Both the position numbers and the translations under genes were made by a program. A stretch of 8,908 bases of DNA from Pseudomonadota bacterium (GTDB lineage: Bacteria; Pseudomonadota; Alphaproteobacteria; Reyranellales; Reyranellaceae). The notes beneath the pieces are model-generated. The model was not told where the DNA came from. It was given only the letters and a program-made list of their open reading frames with translations, and did no database searches. The stretch lies in NCBI GenBank assembly GCA_023436825.1, contig JAEZHS010000629.1, forward strand, positions 1 through 8,908, in the 5' to 3' direction. Below are positions 1 to 5,254 of this stretch, one piece after another; the stretch's first letter is position 1; every line of letters starts with the position of its first letter.

Positions 1-122
1 ATTGCCATCATCATAAGCGCTGCGCGAAGGCATTCGCCCTCCCAGGGTGTAGGGTCTCGTTCCTCATCGGAGATGCGGCGAAGTACCCCTTCAAAGGAGG
101 CTTCCGCCTGGATGCGAAGCAT
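1..122 (-). CDS. Hypothetical protein, 5' end only (cut by window edge)
   Basis: Reading leftward from an ATG at 122-120, an open frame of 40 codons runs off the window without a stop. The start is supported by a purine-rich ribosome-binding site (AGGGAAG) a few bases upstream in the mRNA. The peptide is charged and shows no signal peptide or membrane segment; it contains a DEERDPTPW stretch and a run of methionines (LMMMA) at the cut edge. The frame also stays open upstream of the ATG for at least 30 codons, so a longer product with a GTG start cannot be excluded. I do not recognise the family. Confidence 0.45.
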   Translation of the reverse strand, partial: MLRIQAEASFEGVLRRISDEERDPTPWEGECLRAALMMMA

Positions 123-535
123 CGTGTCTTCCCTGTGTAACTGATCTTTCTGGCACTCCAAGCGCGGCACCCATGCCCGGCTTGGCCGTGAACTCCAACA
201 AGACGTAGCAGGACTTTCGTCGCCCCCCTTTTTTCATTCGAGACCGCGACTATAGCGCGTGTGCGTTTGCTACCTAAGCCGCATATTTCCGCGAATTGAG
301 CAATCTCATGCCCCGCTCACGGTGAGCTGGTACTGAAACTTCGAGCTGAACCCGCGGCTGACTGGCATCAGTCACCCGCGCGTCTGCCCCCGAGTGAGGT
401 TCAACGAAATCGCGTCGCGGCTGTAACTCCCTAAGCGGGTCACCATTGTCTTGGTTGACGTCGGGCATTTGGCTGATCTCGGCCTCTGCATTCCCGGCAT
501 CAGGGACGAAGCCTCCAGCTTAACAAAGGAAGTCC
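123..535. other. Intergenic region, no supported gene
   Basis: This stretch separates the divergent genes at 122 (minus) and 536 (plus) and should hold both promoters. I see a TTGACG hexamer at about 456-461 but no convincing -10 partner, and no GGAAC-N16-CGTT (EcfG-type) promoter. A homopolymer switch (C6 followed by T6) lies near 225-236. A 64-codon minus-strand frame at 274-468 is open but has no good ribosome-binding site or recognisable features. Confidence 0.4.
524..530 (+). promoter_or_regulatory. Ribosome-binding site of the gene at 536
   Basis: The purine-rich string AAAGGAAG lies just upstream of the ATG at 536 and fixes that start. Confidence 0.6.
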
Positions 536-958
536 ATGACTGACATTAACCAGGAACCGTTCGGCGCTTCCGCCGGCGCAGATCAAACCGGGCAACTAGA
601 GTACCCGGATTGTTCCCCGTCTATGGGTGCTGAAAAGGCGAAAGAGGTTCCCGACGCCGACGCCATAGCGCACTACGCCGCAGTCAAGGTCGGAGACGAC
701 GTACGAAGCGCCGCCAGAAACTTCGACCAATTGGCTGATGATCTTCGAGACAAGAGCGTCGGCGACCTGCTGTCGTCCGCGACGGATTATGGCAAAGCGC
801 ACCCGCCGATGATGATGGTCGAAGCGGCTGTTGTAGGCTTTGCCCTTTCGCGCCTCGTCAAGGCCGGAGTAGCTCGTCCAGTTGCGGAGCGGGCGATCTC
901 GGATACGGGCCCTTACGTCGATAGCGCCAATGTAGATTCACTCGCTCCCATCGAATGA
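536..958 (+). CDS. Small protein with C-terminal hydrophobic segment, stress-type (YqjD/ElaB-like or 'nutrient deprivation-induced')
   Basis: This is a complete 140-residue gene with a clear ribosome-binding site. Residues 1-45 are polar and probably disordered. Residues 45-85 form an amphipathic, charged helix (RNFDQLADDLRDKSVGDLL), and residues 91-109 (PMMMVEAAVVGFALSRLVK) form one hydrophobic segment followed by Arg/Lys. This helix-then-anchor layout resembles the short YqjD/ElaB/DUF883-type proteins and rhizobial proteins annotated as nutrient deprivation-induced, which are membrane-tethered and stress-regulated. The assignment rests on pattern, not on conserved catalytic residues. It appears monocistronic. 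Its stop codon lies inside a 7-bp inverted repeat and overlaps the tail of a possible minus-strand gene. Confidence 0.65.
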   Translation: MTDINQEPFGASAGADQTGQLEYPDCSPSMGAEKAKEVPDADAIAHYAAVKVGDDVRSAARNFDQLADDLRDKSVGDLLSSATDYGKAHPPMMMVEAAVVGFALSRLVKAGVARPVAERAISDTGPYVDSANVDSLAPIE

Positions 959-1110
959 TCGATGGCTTCGACTTCAGGTCCACATTGCGCAAAACAGGAT
1001 TCCGGCGCGTCCTTACTGAGCAACTGCGCGATGGAAGCTTTCGCTTCACCCCCGCCAAAGAGTCCGATCCCGAATACGAGTAAGAGGACTAGACTAATTG
1101 CATTGAACAC
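913..1110 (-). CDS. Possible small membrane or secreted protein
   Basis: The minus-strand frame ending at 913 stays open back to 1245. A GTG at 1110-1108 preceded by GCGGAG at good spacing is the most sensible start and gives a 65-residue protein. It begins directly with a hydrophobic stretch (FNAISLVLLLVFGIGLFGGG, residues 2-21) followed by AKA, so either a signal peptide or a membrane anchor. The remainder is short and polar with two Cys (ESCFAQC). Its 3' end overlaps the last 46 bases of the convergent gene at 536. No family is recognised, and a 110-residue version starting at 1245 is possible but its extra N-terminus is Arg-rich and unconvincing. Confidence 0.35.
   Translation of the reverse strand: MFNAISLVLLLVFGIGLFGGGEAKASIAQLLSKDAPESCFAQCGPEVEAIDHSMGASESTLALST
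948..965. terminator. Perfect 7-bp inverted repeat across the stop codon
   Basis: CCATCGA at 948-954 and TCGATGG at 959-965 are exact reverse complements with a 4-base loop that contains the TGA stop of the gene at 536. It sits where two convergent genes meet, so a bidirectional terminator is possible, but no T-tract follows on either strand. Confidence 0.25.
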
Positions 1111-1173
1111 CTTTGAACTCCGCTCAAAGGCACTAGGTGCGTCAGCACGCCCGTACGTGTGGTTGTTACCTAA

Positions 1174-1290
1174 TGCCGGGTCTTCCAGTCCTGGTACTGG
1201 TGATGCTGTTCGCCATGGCCGCAGCCGAAGGCGCCGAGTTCGCACGGCTCCTCGGCTCGGGGAAGGCGACCTGTGGCGTGCTCATGACGA
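1174..1290 (+). pseudogene. Possible N-terminal fragment of an exported protein
   Basis: From an ATG at 1174 the plus strand encodes what looks like a signal peptide (MPGLPVLVLVMLFAMAAA) followed by EGAEFARLLGSGKATCGV. After about 1285 the frame continues but only as the antisense of the lysis-like cluster. There is no clear ribosome-binding site. This could be the head of a gene cut by the joining of the phage-like segment. Alternatively it is chance, because the opposite strand carries a 39-codon frame (1285-1166) whose ATG overlaps the stop of the upstream cassette gene (ATGA). Confidence 0.25.
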
Positions 1291-1563
1291 CGCCACCGGA
1301 GCCGCCAGCACCAACACCATGCGCTCGCGGGATGTCGCTGCATCGCGCATGGCCATCGCGGCCTGGCGCAATTCGGACGCCGCGGCGACGAAGATCTCGG
1401 CCGCTTCCAACGAGGCGTCGGCGAGGCAGGCGGCTTCCTGGCGTGTGCCGGACTCGGCGGCCTTCAGCGCAGCAGCGGAAATGTCCGCGACCCTGTCCGC
1501 CATGGCGGCGAGCTCGCCGACGGTCTGCCGCAGGGCGGCGATGACCAGGTGTGCCGTCGTCAC
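1282..1563 (-). CDS. Helical protein of lysis-like cassette (gene 4)
   Basis: A GTG at 1563-1561 overlaps the TGA of the upstream lipoprotein gene (GTGA), the usual sign of translational coupling. The 93-residue product is an Ala-rich, almost entirely helical peptide (HLVIAALRQTVGELAAMADR near the N-terminus, later AEIFVAAASELRQAAMAMRD) without a membrane segment. The last 15 or so residues (RERMVLVLAAPVASS) look less natural, so the true gene may have been cut near 1300. The frame is the same as that of gene 2, which has no stop before this point, so a read-through fusion is formally possible. I do not recognise the family; context suggests a phage structural or lysis accessory protein. Confidence 0.45.
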   Translation of the reverse strand: MTTAHLVIAALRQTVGELAAMADRVADISAAALKAAESGTRQEAACLADASLEAAEIFVAAASELRQAAMAMRDAATSRERMVLVLAAPVASS

Positions 1564-1817
1564 GGGCAAGCCGCCGGCTTGGGCAGCCCATGGACCGCGC
1601 GCAGTTCGTCGCGTTCCTTGCCATAGTCCCGGATGGCCTGCCTGGCCATCGAGCCCTCCGGCATGGCGGCGAACTCGTTGCCGAGCTGGCACAGCTGCTC
1701 GCAGGTGTAGACCTTGGGCATCGGCGCCACGACGATCGGCGTTGGCAGCGGCGGCGGCGGCGAGCACGCCATCAAGGCGAGCAGCGCGGCGACCACTGCG
1801 ATTCTGGAAGGTGCCAT
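1560..1817 (-). CDS. Rz1-like (o-spanin-type) proline-rich lipoprotein (gene 3)
   Basis: This 85-residue protein starts with a lipoprotein signal peptide: basic Arg5, hydrophobic core AVVAALLALMA, and the lipobox L15-M16-A17-C18. The mature N-terminus is proline-rich (CSPPPPLPTP), as in phage outer-membrane spanin subunits; the rest is helical with two further Cys (TCEQLCQLG). A strong Shine-Dalgarno sequence (GGGGAGG, 1831-1825) lies 7 bases before the ATG. The start is embedded out of frame within gene 2, the nested arrangement known for Rz/Rz1 pairs, where the lipoprotein joins an inner-membrane partner to disrupt the outer membrane at lysis. The role is inferred from the lipobox, size, proline-rich start and nesting. 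It could also be an unrelated small lipoprotein. Confidence 0.6.
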   Translation of the reverse strand: MAPSRIAVVAALLALMACSPPPPLPTPIVVAPMPKVYTCEQLCQLGNEFAAMPEGSMARQAIRDYGKERDELRAVHGLPKPAACP

Positions 1818-2055
1818 CTTTCAGCCTCCCCTGCGTCGTGGCGGCGTCATGCGGCTGCGCACCGGCCTCCTGCATGCGCCTCGTCGCCTCGGCGGCGGCT
1901 TGGTGCTGGACGTTCGCCTGCCGCTGCTGGCCGAGCCCGATGGCGTCGGCGCGCTGCCGGCGGGCCGCGAACCAGCCGAACAGGCCCTTGATCAGGCCGC
2001 CGATCACGGCAGCAACGGCACTGCCGGCGATGTCGCCGATCAGCTTGCCGAACAT
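1804..2055 (-). CDS. Small membrane protein, candidate i-spanin-type subunit (gene 2)
   Basis: The ATG at 2055 overlaps the stop of gene 1 (TGATG). The product starts with a glycine-rich hydrophobic segment (GDIAGSAVAAVIGGLIKGLF, residues 8-27), then a long charged helix (residues 32-66, RRQRADAIGLGQQRQ onward) and a short tail ending RLKDGTF at residue 83. That is the one-pass-plus-coiled-helix plan of Rz-type inner-membrane spanins. The frame has no stop there: codon 84 is CAG (1806-1804), and reading continues in the same frame to 1284 for 257 codons. Residues 84 to about 164 look like an out-of-frame reading of the lipoprotein (low-complexity Ala/Arg), so I place the natural end at residue 83 and suspect a lost TAG. 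Coordinates given are for that natural end; the formal open frame is 2055-1282. Confidence 0.5.
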
Positions 2056-2231
2056 CAGCCGGCCCTGAACCGGCTGACGCCGTACTTCTTCAGCGCCTCG
2101 GTCAGCGCGGCGACAGCGACCTGGGCCATGTTCGCGGCCGTCAGCCGAGCGTCCTGATCGGTGTTCGCAGCGGCGAAGACCTTCTCGGCGGCCTCGACAG
2201 CGTCGGAGGCAGCAGCCAGCGCGTCGTTCAT
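2055..2231 (-). CDS. Short helical protein heading lysis-like cassette (gene 1)
   Basis: The 58-residue product begins MNDALAAASDAVEAAEKVFA and is an Ala-rich amphipathic helix ending KKYGVSRFRAG; it has no membrane segment. Its TGA overlaps the ATG of gene 2 by one base. The ATG at 2231 has no ribosome-binding site, and the reading frame stays sensible for a few codons upstream (CTKNVSDV), after which the DNA becomes caspase-gene sequence. The real start may therefore have been removed by the junction near 2240-2253. Family not recognised. Confidence 0.4.
   Translation of the reverse strand: MNDALAAASDAVEAAEKVFAAANTDQDARLTAANMAQVAVAALTEALKKYGVSRFRAG
2056..2076 (-). promoter_or_regulatory. 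Perfect 7-bp hairpin immediately before gene 2 start
   Basis: CAGCCGG at 2056-2062 and CCGGCTG at 2070-2076 are exact reverse complements with a 7-base loop. In the minus-strand mRNA the loop (TTCAGGG) holds the only Shine-Dalgarno-like bases for gene 2, and the hairpin ends at the TGATG overlap. It could gate reinitiation after gene 1; it also encodes the last residues of gene 1, so it may be coincidental. Confidence 0.25.
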
Positions 2232-2252
2232 GACGTCGCTGACATTCTTGGT

Positions 2253-3242
2253 GCAGACCCTCCGCGCGGGTCGTTCGTCATCTATGCCGCCGGCGTTGGC
2301 GAGCAGGCCCCCGATTCGCTCGGCCCCACCGACCGCGATCCCAATGGGCTGTTCACCCGCCAGTTCCTCAAGCTCCTGGACGAGGAGGGGCTCGAGCTGC
2401 GCTCGATGGTACGCAAGCTGCGTGCCGACGTGCGCGATGCCGCCCTCACGCGGGCCGACCATAGTCAGGTGCCGAGCTACTACGACCAGCTCCTGGGCGA
2501 CTTCTACTTCCGGCCGCCGGCGGCAAGTTCGGACATCGGCAAGACCGAGTGCGACCGGCTGATCGATCCCCAGGCCTCGCGCGACGCTCTGGAGGCAGTG
2601 GATGTCGAGGTGGCGCTACAGGCCTGCACAGCCGCGGTTGGCAAATTCCCCAACGAACCCCGGCTGCGCCAATTACTGCAGGCGGCCCAAGACCAGCGTG
2701 CGTACCGCAAGGCCATCGACTCGCGGGAACGCGGAATGGCCGAAGCCTATCTCGTGCTGTTCCCGTATGGCCGGTTCGTGGACGACGTGCGCGCCCATTT
2801 GAGCTCTCTGGCAGCGCCTGTTCCTGCACCTGGCCCGGTCCCGAGCCCCCCGCCGGCACAGCTCGACCCGAAGGAGCTGGCGCGCGTGCTCCAGGTCGAG
2901 CTGGCGCGTGTCGGATGCGATCCGGGGACCCCCGACGGTGCATGGGGCCCGGTCTCGCAACAGGCTATGCTGCTCTACAATCGGAACGCCAGCGCGCAGC
3001 ACGATGCCGCGACGCCATCGATGGCAGCCCTCTCTGATGTGCGTTCCAAGCCTTCGCGTGTCTGCCCCCTGACGTGCCGCGTCGGCTACAAGGTCGAGGG
3101 CGGTGCCTGCGTAGCCATCAGCTGTCCGGCGGGACAGGTCGCCAACACGGCGGGTATTTGCGTCACTCCCGCGCCACGACCGGCGCCTGCGCCAGCACAG
3201 CAGAATTGCATTACCTTCAATGGGCAGCGCCATTGCGGTTGA
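2253..3242 (+). pseudogene. Caspase family (peptidase C14) protein, N-terminally truncated
   Basis: The plus frame from 2253 reads ADPPRGSFVIYAAGVGEQAP and continues through NGLFTRQFLKLL to QVPSYYDQLLGDFYF, the C-terminal end of a bacterial caspase-like p20 domain. The part with the catalytic His and Cys is missing, replaced at about 2240-2253 by the antisense lysis-like cassette. The longest ATG-initiated frame starts only at 2406 (278 codons). Numbered from there: a helical repeat-like part with ALQACTAAVGKFPNEP at 70-85, a Pro-rich linker 138-151, a peptidoglycan-binding-like domain 153-192 (GCDPGTPDGAWG), and a Cys-rich tail with Cys220, 224, 235, 240, 252, 268 and 277 ending FNGQRHCG. 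This domain order is typical of exported caspase-family proteins of rhizobia. The fragment has no frameshift after 2253, so the truncation looks recent, but it cannot be a protease. Confidence 0.7.
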
Positions 3243-3308
3243 TAGTTGCGCGCGCTTGCAGAGCCTAAGCTGCAGACGGTCATGCTAGCGTGTCCGAACT
3301 CAGCCTGC

Positions 3309-3314
3309 GGGGAG
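3309..3314 (+). promoter_or_regulatory. Ribosome-binding site of the gene at 3325
   Basis: GGGGAG lies 10 bases ahead of a GTG codon and supports GTG, rather than the out-of-frame ATG at 3317, as the start of the exported protein. Confidence 0.45.
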
Positions 3315-3324
3315 CGATGATCTA

Positions 3325-3621
3325 GTGCGTTCGTGCTTCGATGGTCTTGCGTTTGTCGTATTTGTCACCGTCTTCATCAGTGCCGTAGTCAAAACTGCGA
3401 CGGCGCAAGTCCCGGCCGCGCTGAGGGATAAAACAATTCTCGTTCGCGCAGAAGCCGAACTATGCATCAGGCCCAAGACGTCTTCCAGCAAGGCATGCAG
3501 CATTCAACACAGAACAGAAAAAACAGTATCATCATCCATGTATCAAGTGCCGCTCAAGTTGAGGCCCCCTTTGGCAAGGCCGGTCGATATCTCCGTGATT
3601 AAGGCCTCCTCGTACCAGTAG
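3325..3621 (+). CDS. Small exported protein, possibly internally rearranged
   Basis: The GTG-started 98-residue protein has a clear signal peptide (FVVFVTVFISAVVKTATAQ, residues 10-28) with a likely cleavage after TATA. The mature start VPAALRDKTILV resembles the opening of a family of small secreted proteins in Bradyrhizobium-like genomes (from memory; not verified). After residue 40 the sequence (LCIRPKTSSSKACSIQHR) is polar and its tail, from about residue 70, looks unlike folded protein. A different forward frame over about 3470-3595 reads IIIHVSSAAQVEA and then stops, so a frameshift or internal deletion is possible. It follows the caspase remnant by 82 bases on the same strand, without a terminator between. 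Function unknown. Confidence 0.45.
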   Translation: MRSCFDGLAFVVFVTVFISAVVKTATAQVPAALRDKTILVRAEAELCIRPKTSSSKACSIQHRTEKTVSSSMYQVPLKLRPPLARPVDISVIKASSYQ

Positions 3622-3763
3622 CGGAATTGATTATCAAAGGTCCCAGCTCTGACCGTCGGCGAGTGGTGCTTCGAGTTCGTGCCGGTGCTTTCGCGGTGGG
3701 CGCCGTCGGCGGTTGTAGCTGCAGACACGGCACATCAGAGTTTGCGAGGCACCACAACGTGGA

Positions 3764-3901
3764 TCAGACCGCCGCCGAACCGGGCGTCTTGGGGAAAAAT
3801 GCCGCCAACTTGATGCGGACTGGATTCTTTGGGGCGAGCGATCTGAGTGGCCAAGTTGCTGAAGCACCCCCCACAAGCGCCATGAACTTGCGTCGCTGCA
3901 T
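3764..3901 (-). pseudogene. N-terminal remnant of a Tat-type exported (ABC substrate-binding-like) protein
   Basis: A 45-codon minus-strand frame starts MQRRKFMALVGGASATWPL. This is very close to the twin-arginine style leader (RRxFxxLxGGAAAxWPLAARAQ) that opens many rhizobial ABC transporter substrate-binding proteins. After the leader come APKNPVRIKLAAF, reminiscent of the first beta strand of such proteins, and then a TGA. The expected 280 or more further residues are absent in all three minus frames. This is therefore a short relic. The leader is a recognisable pattern; the family name is an inference from it. Confidence 0.4.
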
Positions 3902-4025
3902 GTTTCGCCGCGAGGATCAGATGACGGCAGTGTAGGCCGTCAAAGCTCGGTATTTGAAAGCCCCGCGCGCCCGGACATAGAGCGGTGAGAGGCAAATGGC
4001 GGCCAACACGGCAAAGGTTTGGCCC

Positions 4026-4385
4026 CTACACAAGCCACAAAGGCTGAGTGTTCGGCGAGGACCGTTTAGCCTCCAATAGCATCTCCTCGACGATTGTCTG
4101 GATGACCCGGTGGCGTGGAACGTCGAGCGGCACGGCATAGCACAAGTGCGGCGGCAGCAACTCGCCGAGAAAGATCAGGCTATCGATCATGCCGCTGCAG
4201 AACGCCGCCTCGCGCGTTGTTGGCACGCCGTATGTGGCGACAAGGGATTGGCATCCCGGCAGCAGGGCGCGCACCGTCGGATCGTGTTCGGCGATGGGCG
4301 GCAGCTCGGCCCTGGCGGCCGGTACCAGACCGATTGCGCTCAGAGTAGCACCGATGAGCACGACCATGATCGCCAGGATCTTCAC
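4026..4385 (-). CDS. Rap1a/Tai-family-like small exported protein
   Basis: I place the start at the GTG at 4385, which gives a standard signal peptide (KILAIMVVLIGATLSAIG, cleaved after PAARA) and lies 8 bases past the TauE-like stop. An in-frame ATG at 4415 is the alternative. The mature protein has the helical Cys-containing pattern of Rap1a/Tai proteins: LLPGC at 41-45, AAFCSGMIDSL at 60-70 matching the family's FCxGxIxG helix, and a third Cys at 82. Rap1a (Serratia) is periplasmic immunity against a type VI secreted amidase; many rhizobial relatives have no known effector. No effector gene is visible here. The family usually ends with an AWPC-type Cys motif, which is missing: the frame stops after PLWLV, so the C-terminus is probably lost. 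Confidence 0.6.
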   Translation of the reverse strand: MKILAIMVVLIGATLSAIGLVPAARAELPPIAEHDPTVRALLPGCQSLVATYGVPTTREAAFCSGMIDSLIFLGELLPPHLCYAVPLDVPRHRVIQTIVEEMLLEAKRSSPNTQPLWLV

Positions 4386-4392
4386 GATGCGC

Positions 4393-4776
4393 TCAGAGCT
4401 TGGCGGCGGCACCATCGGTCCCAGGATCCGTTTGCGGGCCGGCGACAGTGAACGATCGCACTCCTATCAGGAGCGCGAGCCCGATCAGCGGCTTCAGCCA
4501 CACCTCTTCGAGCGTGAACAGCAGGGTGATGCCGATGAATATGCCGCCGCAAAAGCCTGCCCAGGACCGGGGCGAGGAGGTTAGTGAGGATCAGGGATAT
4601 TGACAGCAAGGCCACGGCCGCTGGCAGATCGAGGAAATTGCTGATGAGGGGCATTGCGACGAGCGGCATGCCGACGCCGATTAACCCCGTGGCGGCCCCG
4701 GCCGCCACTCGTCTAACGCCATGAGAAGGCCGATCCCGCCCAGCACGGTCAGGTTGGCGAAGCTGTAGGCGAGCAT
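4393..4776 (-). pseudogene. TauE/SafE-family membrane permease, half-length, two compensating frameshifts
   Basis: The ATG at 4776 is preceded by a GAGGCGGGG ribosome-binding site. Frame one encodes MLAYSFANLTVLGGIGLLMA. The homology then moves to a second frame near 4720-4730, reading ATGLIGVGMPLVAMPLISNF and then AVALLSISLILTNLLAPVLG. It returns to the first frame near 4560 (GGIFIGITLLFTLEEVWLKP, then LIGLALLIGV), ending with TGA at 4395-4393. The glycine-rich GLIGVGMPLVAMPL helix and the following pattern match TauE/SafE anion exporters. The combined product would be about 127 residues and four helices, about half the usual 240-270. The first and last frames are the same, so the two shifts cancel; in between the original frame has stops. 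It is presumably non-functional unless the shifts are sequencing errors. Confidence 0.6.
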
Positions 4777-4791
4777 GATGTGGTCCCCGCC

Positions 4792-4947
4792 TCAGCCGCC
4801 GGAATGCCTGACCAATGGCTGTAGAGGCTCGTTCATGACCGAGCCGAACGCTTGCAGCTCGCCCTCGGTCTCCTTGCGACCGACGACCGCGGCAACCTGC
4901 GCCAGAACGGACATCGCGAACGCCATGGCGCTCAGAAATGCGCTCAT
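4792..4947 (-). CDS. 51-residue membrane protein upstream of the TauE-like gene
   Basis: The ATG at 4947 has a strong ribosome-binding site (GGGAGAA, about 5 bases away). The product is MSAFLSAMAFAMSVLAQVAA followed by VVGRKETEGELQ and a polar tail ending VRHSGG. One N-terminal transmembrane or signal-anchor helix (residues 2-22) is followed by a charged, short soluble part. Its stop lies 15 bases before the ATG of the TauE/SafE-like gene, so the two were probably co-transcribed. I do not recognise a family. Confidence 0.55.
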   Translation of the reverse strand: MSAFLSAMAFAMSVLAQVAAVVGRKETEGELQAFGSVMNEPLQPLVRHSGG

Positions 4948-4965
4948 GTGTTCTCCCGTTGCCAT

Positions 4966-4984
4966 GCAAGCTCTTCGGGCTTGC
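4966..4984 (-). promoter_or_regulatory. 5' leader hairpin ahead of the 51-residue gene
   Basis: GCAAGC (4966-4971) and GCTTGC (4979-4984) form a 6-bp stem with a 7-base loop, ending a few bases before the GGGAGAA ribosome-binding site. It may influence initiation, but the stem is short. Confidence 0.2.
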
Positions 4985-5007
4985 CAGACCGCGATATGAC
5001 TAAGGGG

Positions 5008-5047
5008 GGCGTGACACCGGCGGTCACCAGGCGTGACACAGGCGTGA
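5008..5047. promoter_or_regulatory. Phased direct repeats GGCGTGA(CAC), candidate operator
   Basis: GGCGTGACAC occurs exactly at 5008-5017 and 5030-5039, and a shorter copy GGCGTGA at 5041-5047. The copies start 22 and 11 bases apart, that is two and one helical turns. They lie 60-100 bases upstream of the minus-strand 4947 start, where a promoter for the membrane protein/TauE/Rap1a run would be expected, and outside any supported gene. An iterated regulator-binding site is a reasonable reading; the regulator is unknown. Confidence 0.35.
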
Positions 5048-5254
5048 AGTCGACACGCGGGTGTTGAAAAGTATTGCCTGTCGATCCGGAATGACTTGCC
5101 TGCAAAAAAGGCAACGCCCTGCGCTATGAGATTGCACGCAGTTTGGCGAATGGAAATGGCTTCGTCGCAATCGACCTTGGCGGGGCATGGCCTCCGATCC
5201 ATCGGCACGCCCCCTGCCCCAGCGCGCGACACTCGGTGCGCACGGCTGACGTAT

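Noticed and set aside
274..468. 64-codon minus-strand frame starting MPDVNQ
   Set aside because: No ribosome-binding site, polar sequence without motif; its start resembles that of the gene at 536 (MTDINQ) only by a few residues, which I take as chance.
1747..1764. GGC/GCG triplet-like repeat
   Set aside because: Encodes the proline run of the lipoprotein in the minus strand; explained by coding.
962..2068. 368-codon plus-strand open frame
   Set aside because: Low-complexity Ala/Arg/Pro/Ser translation that is the antisense of the lysis-like cassette; open only because of GC bias. The minus-strand lipobox, strong ribosome-binding site and stop/start overlaps favour the other strand.
3627..3935. 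102-codon plus-strand frame
   Set aside because: No start signal or motif; overlaps the better-supported Tat-like leader remnant on the minus strand.
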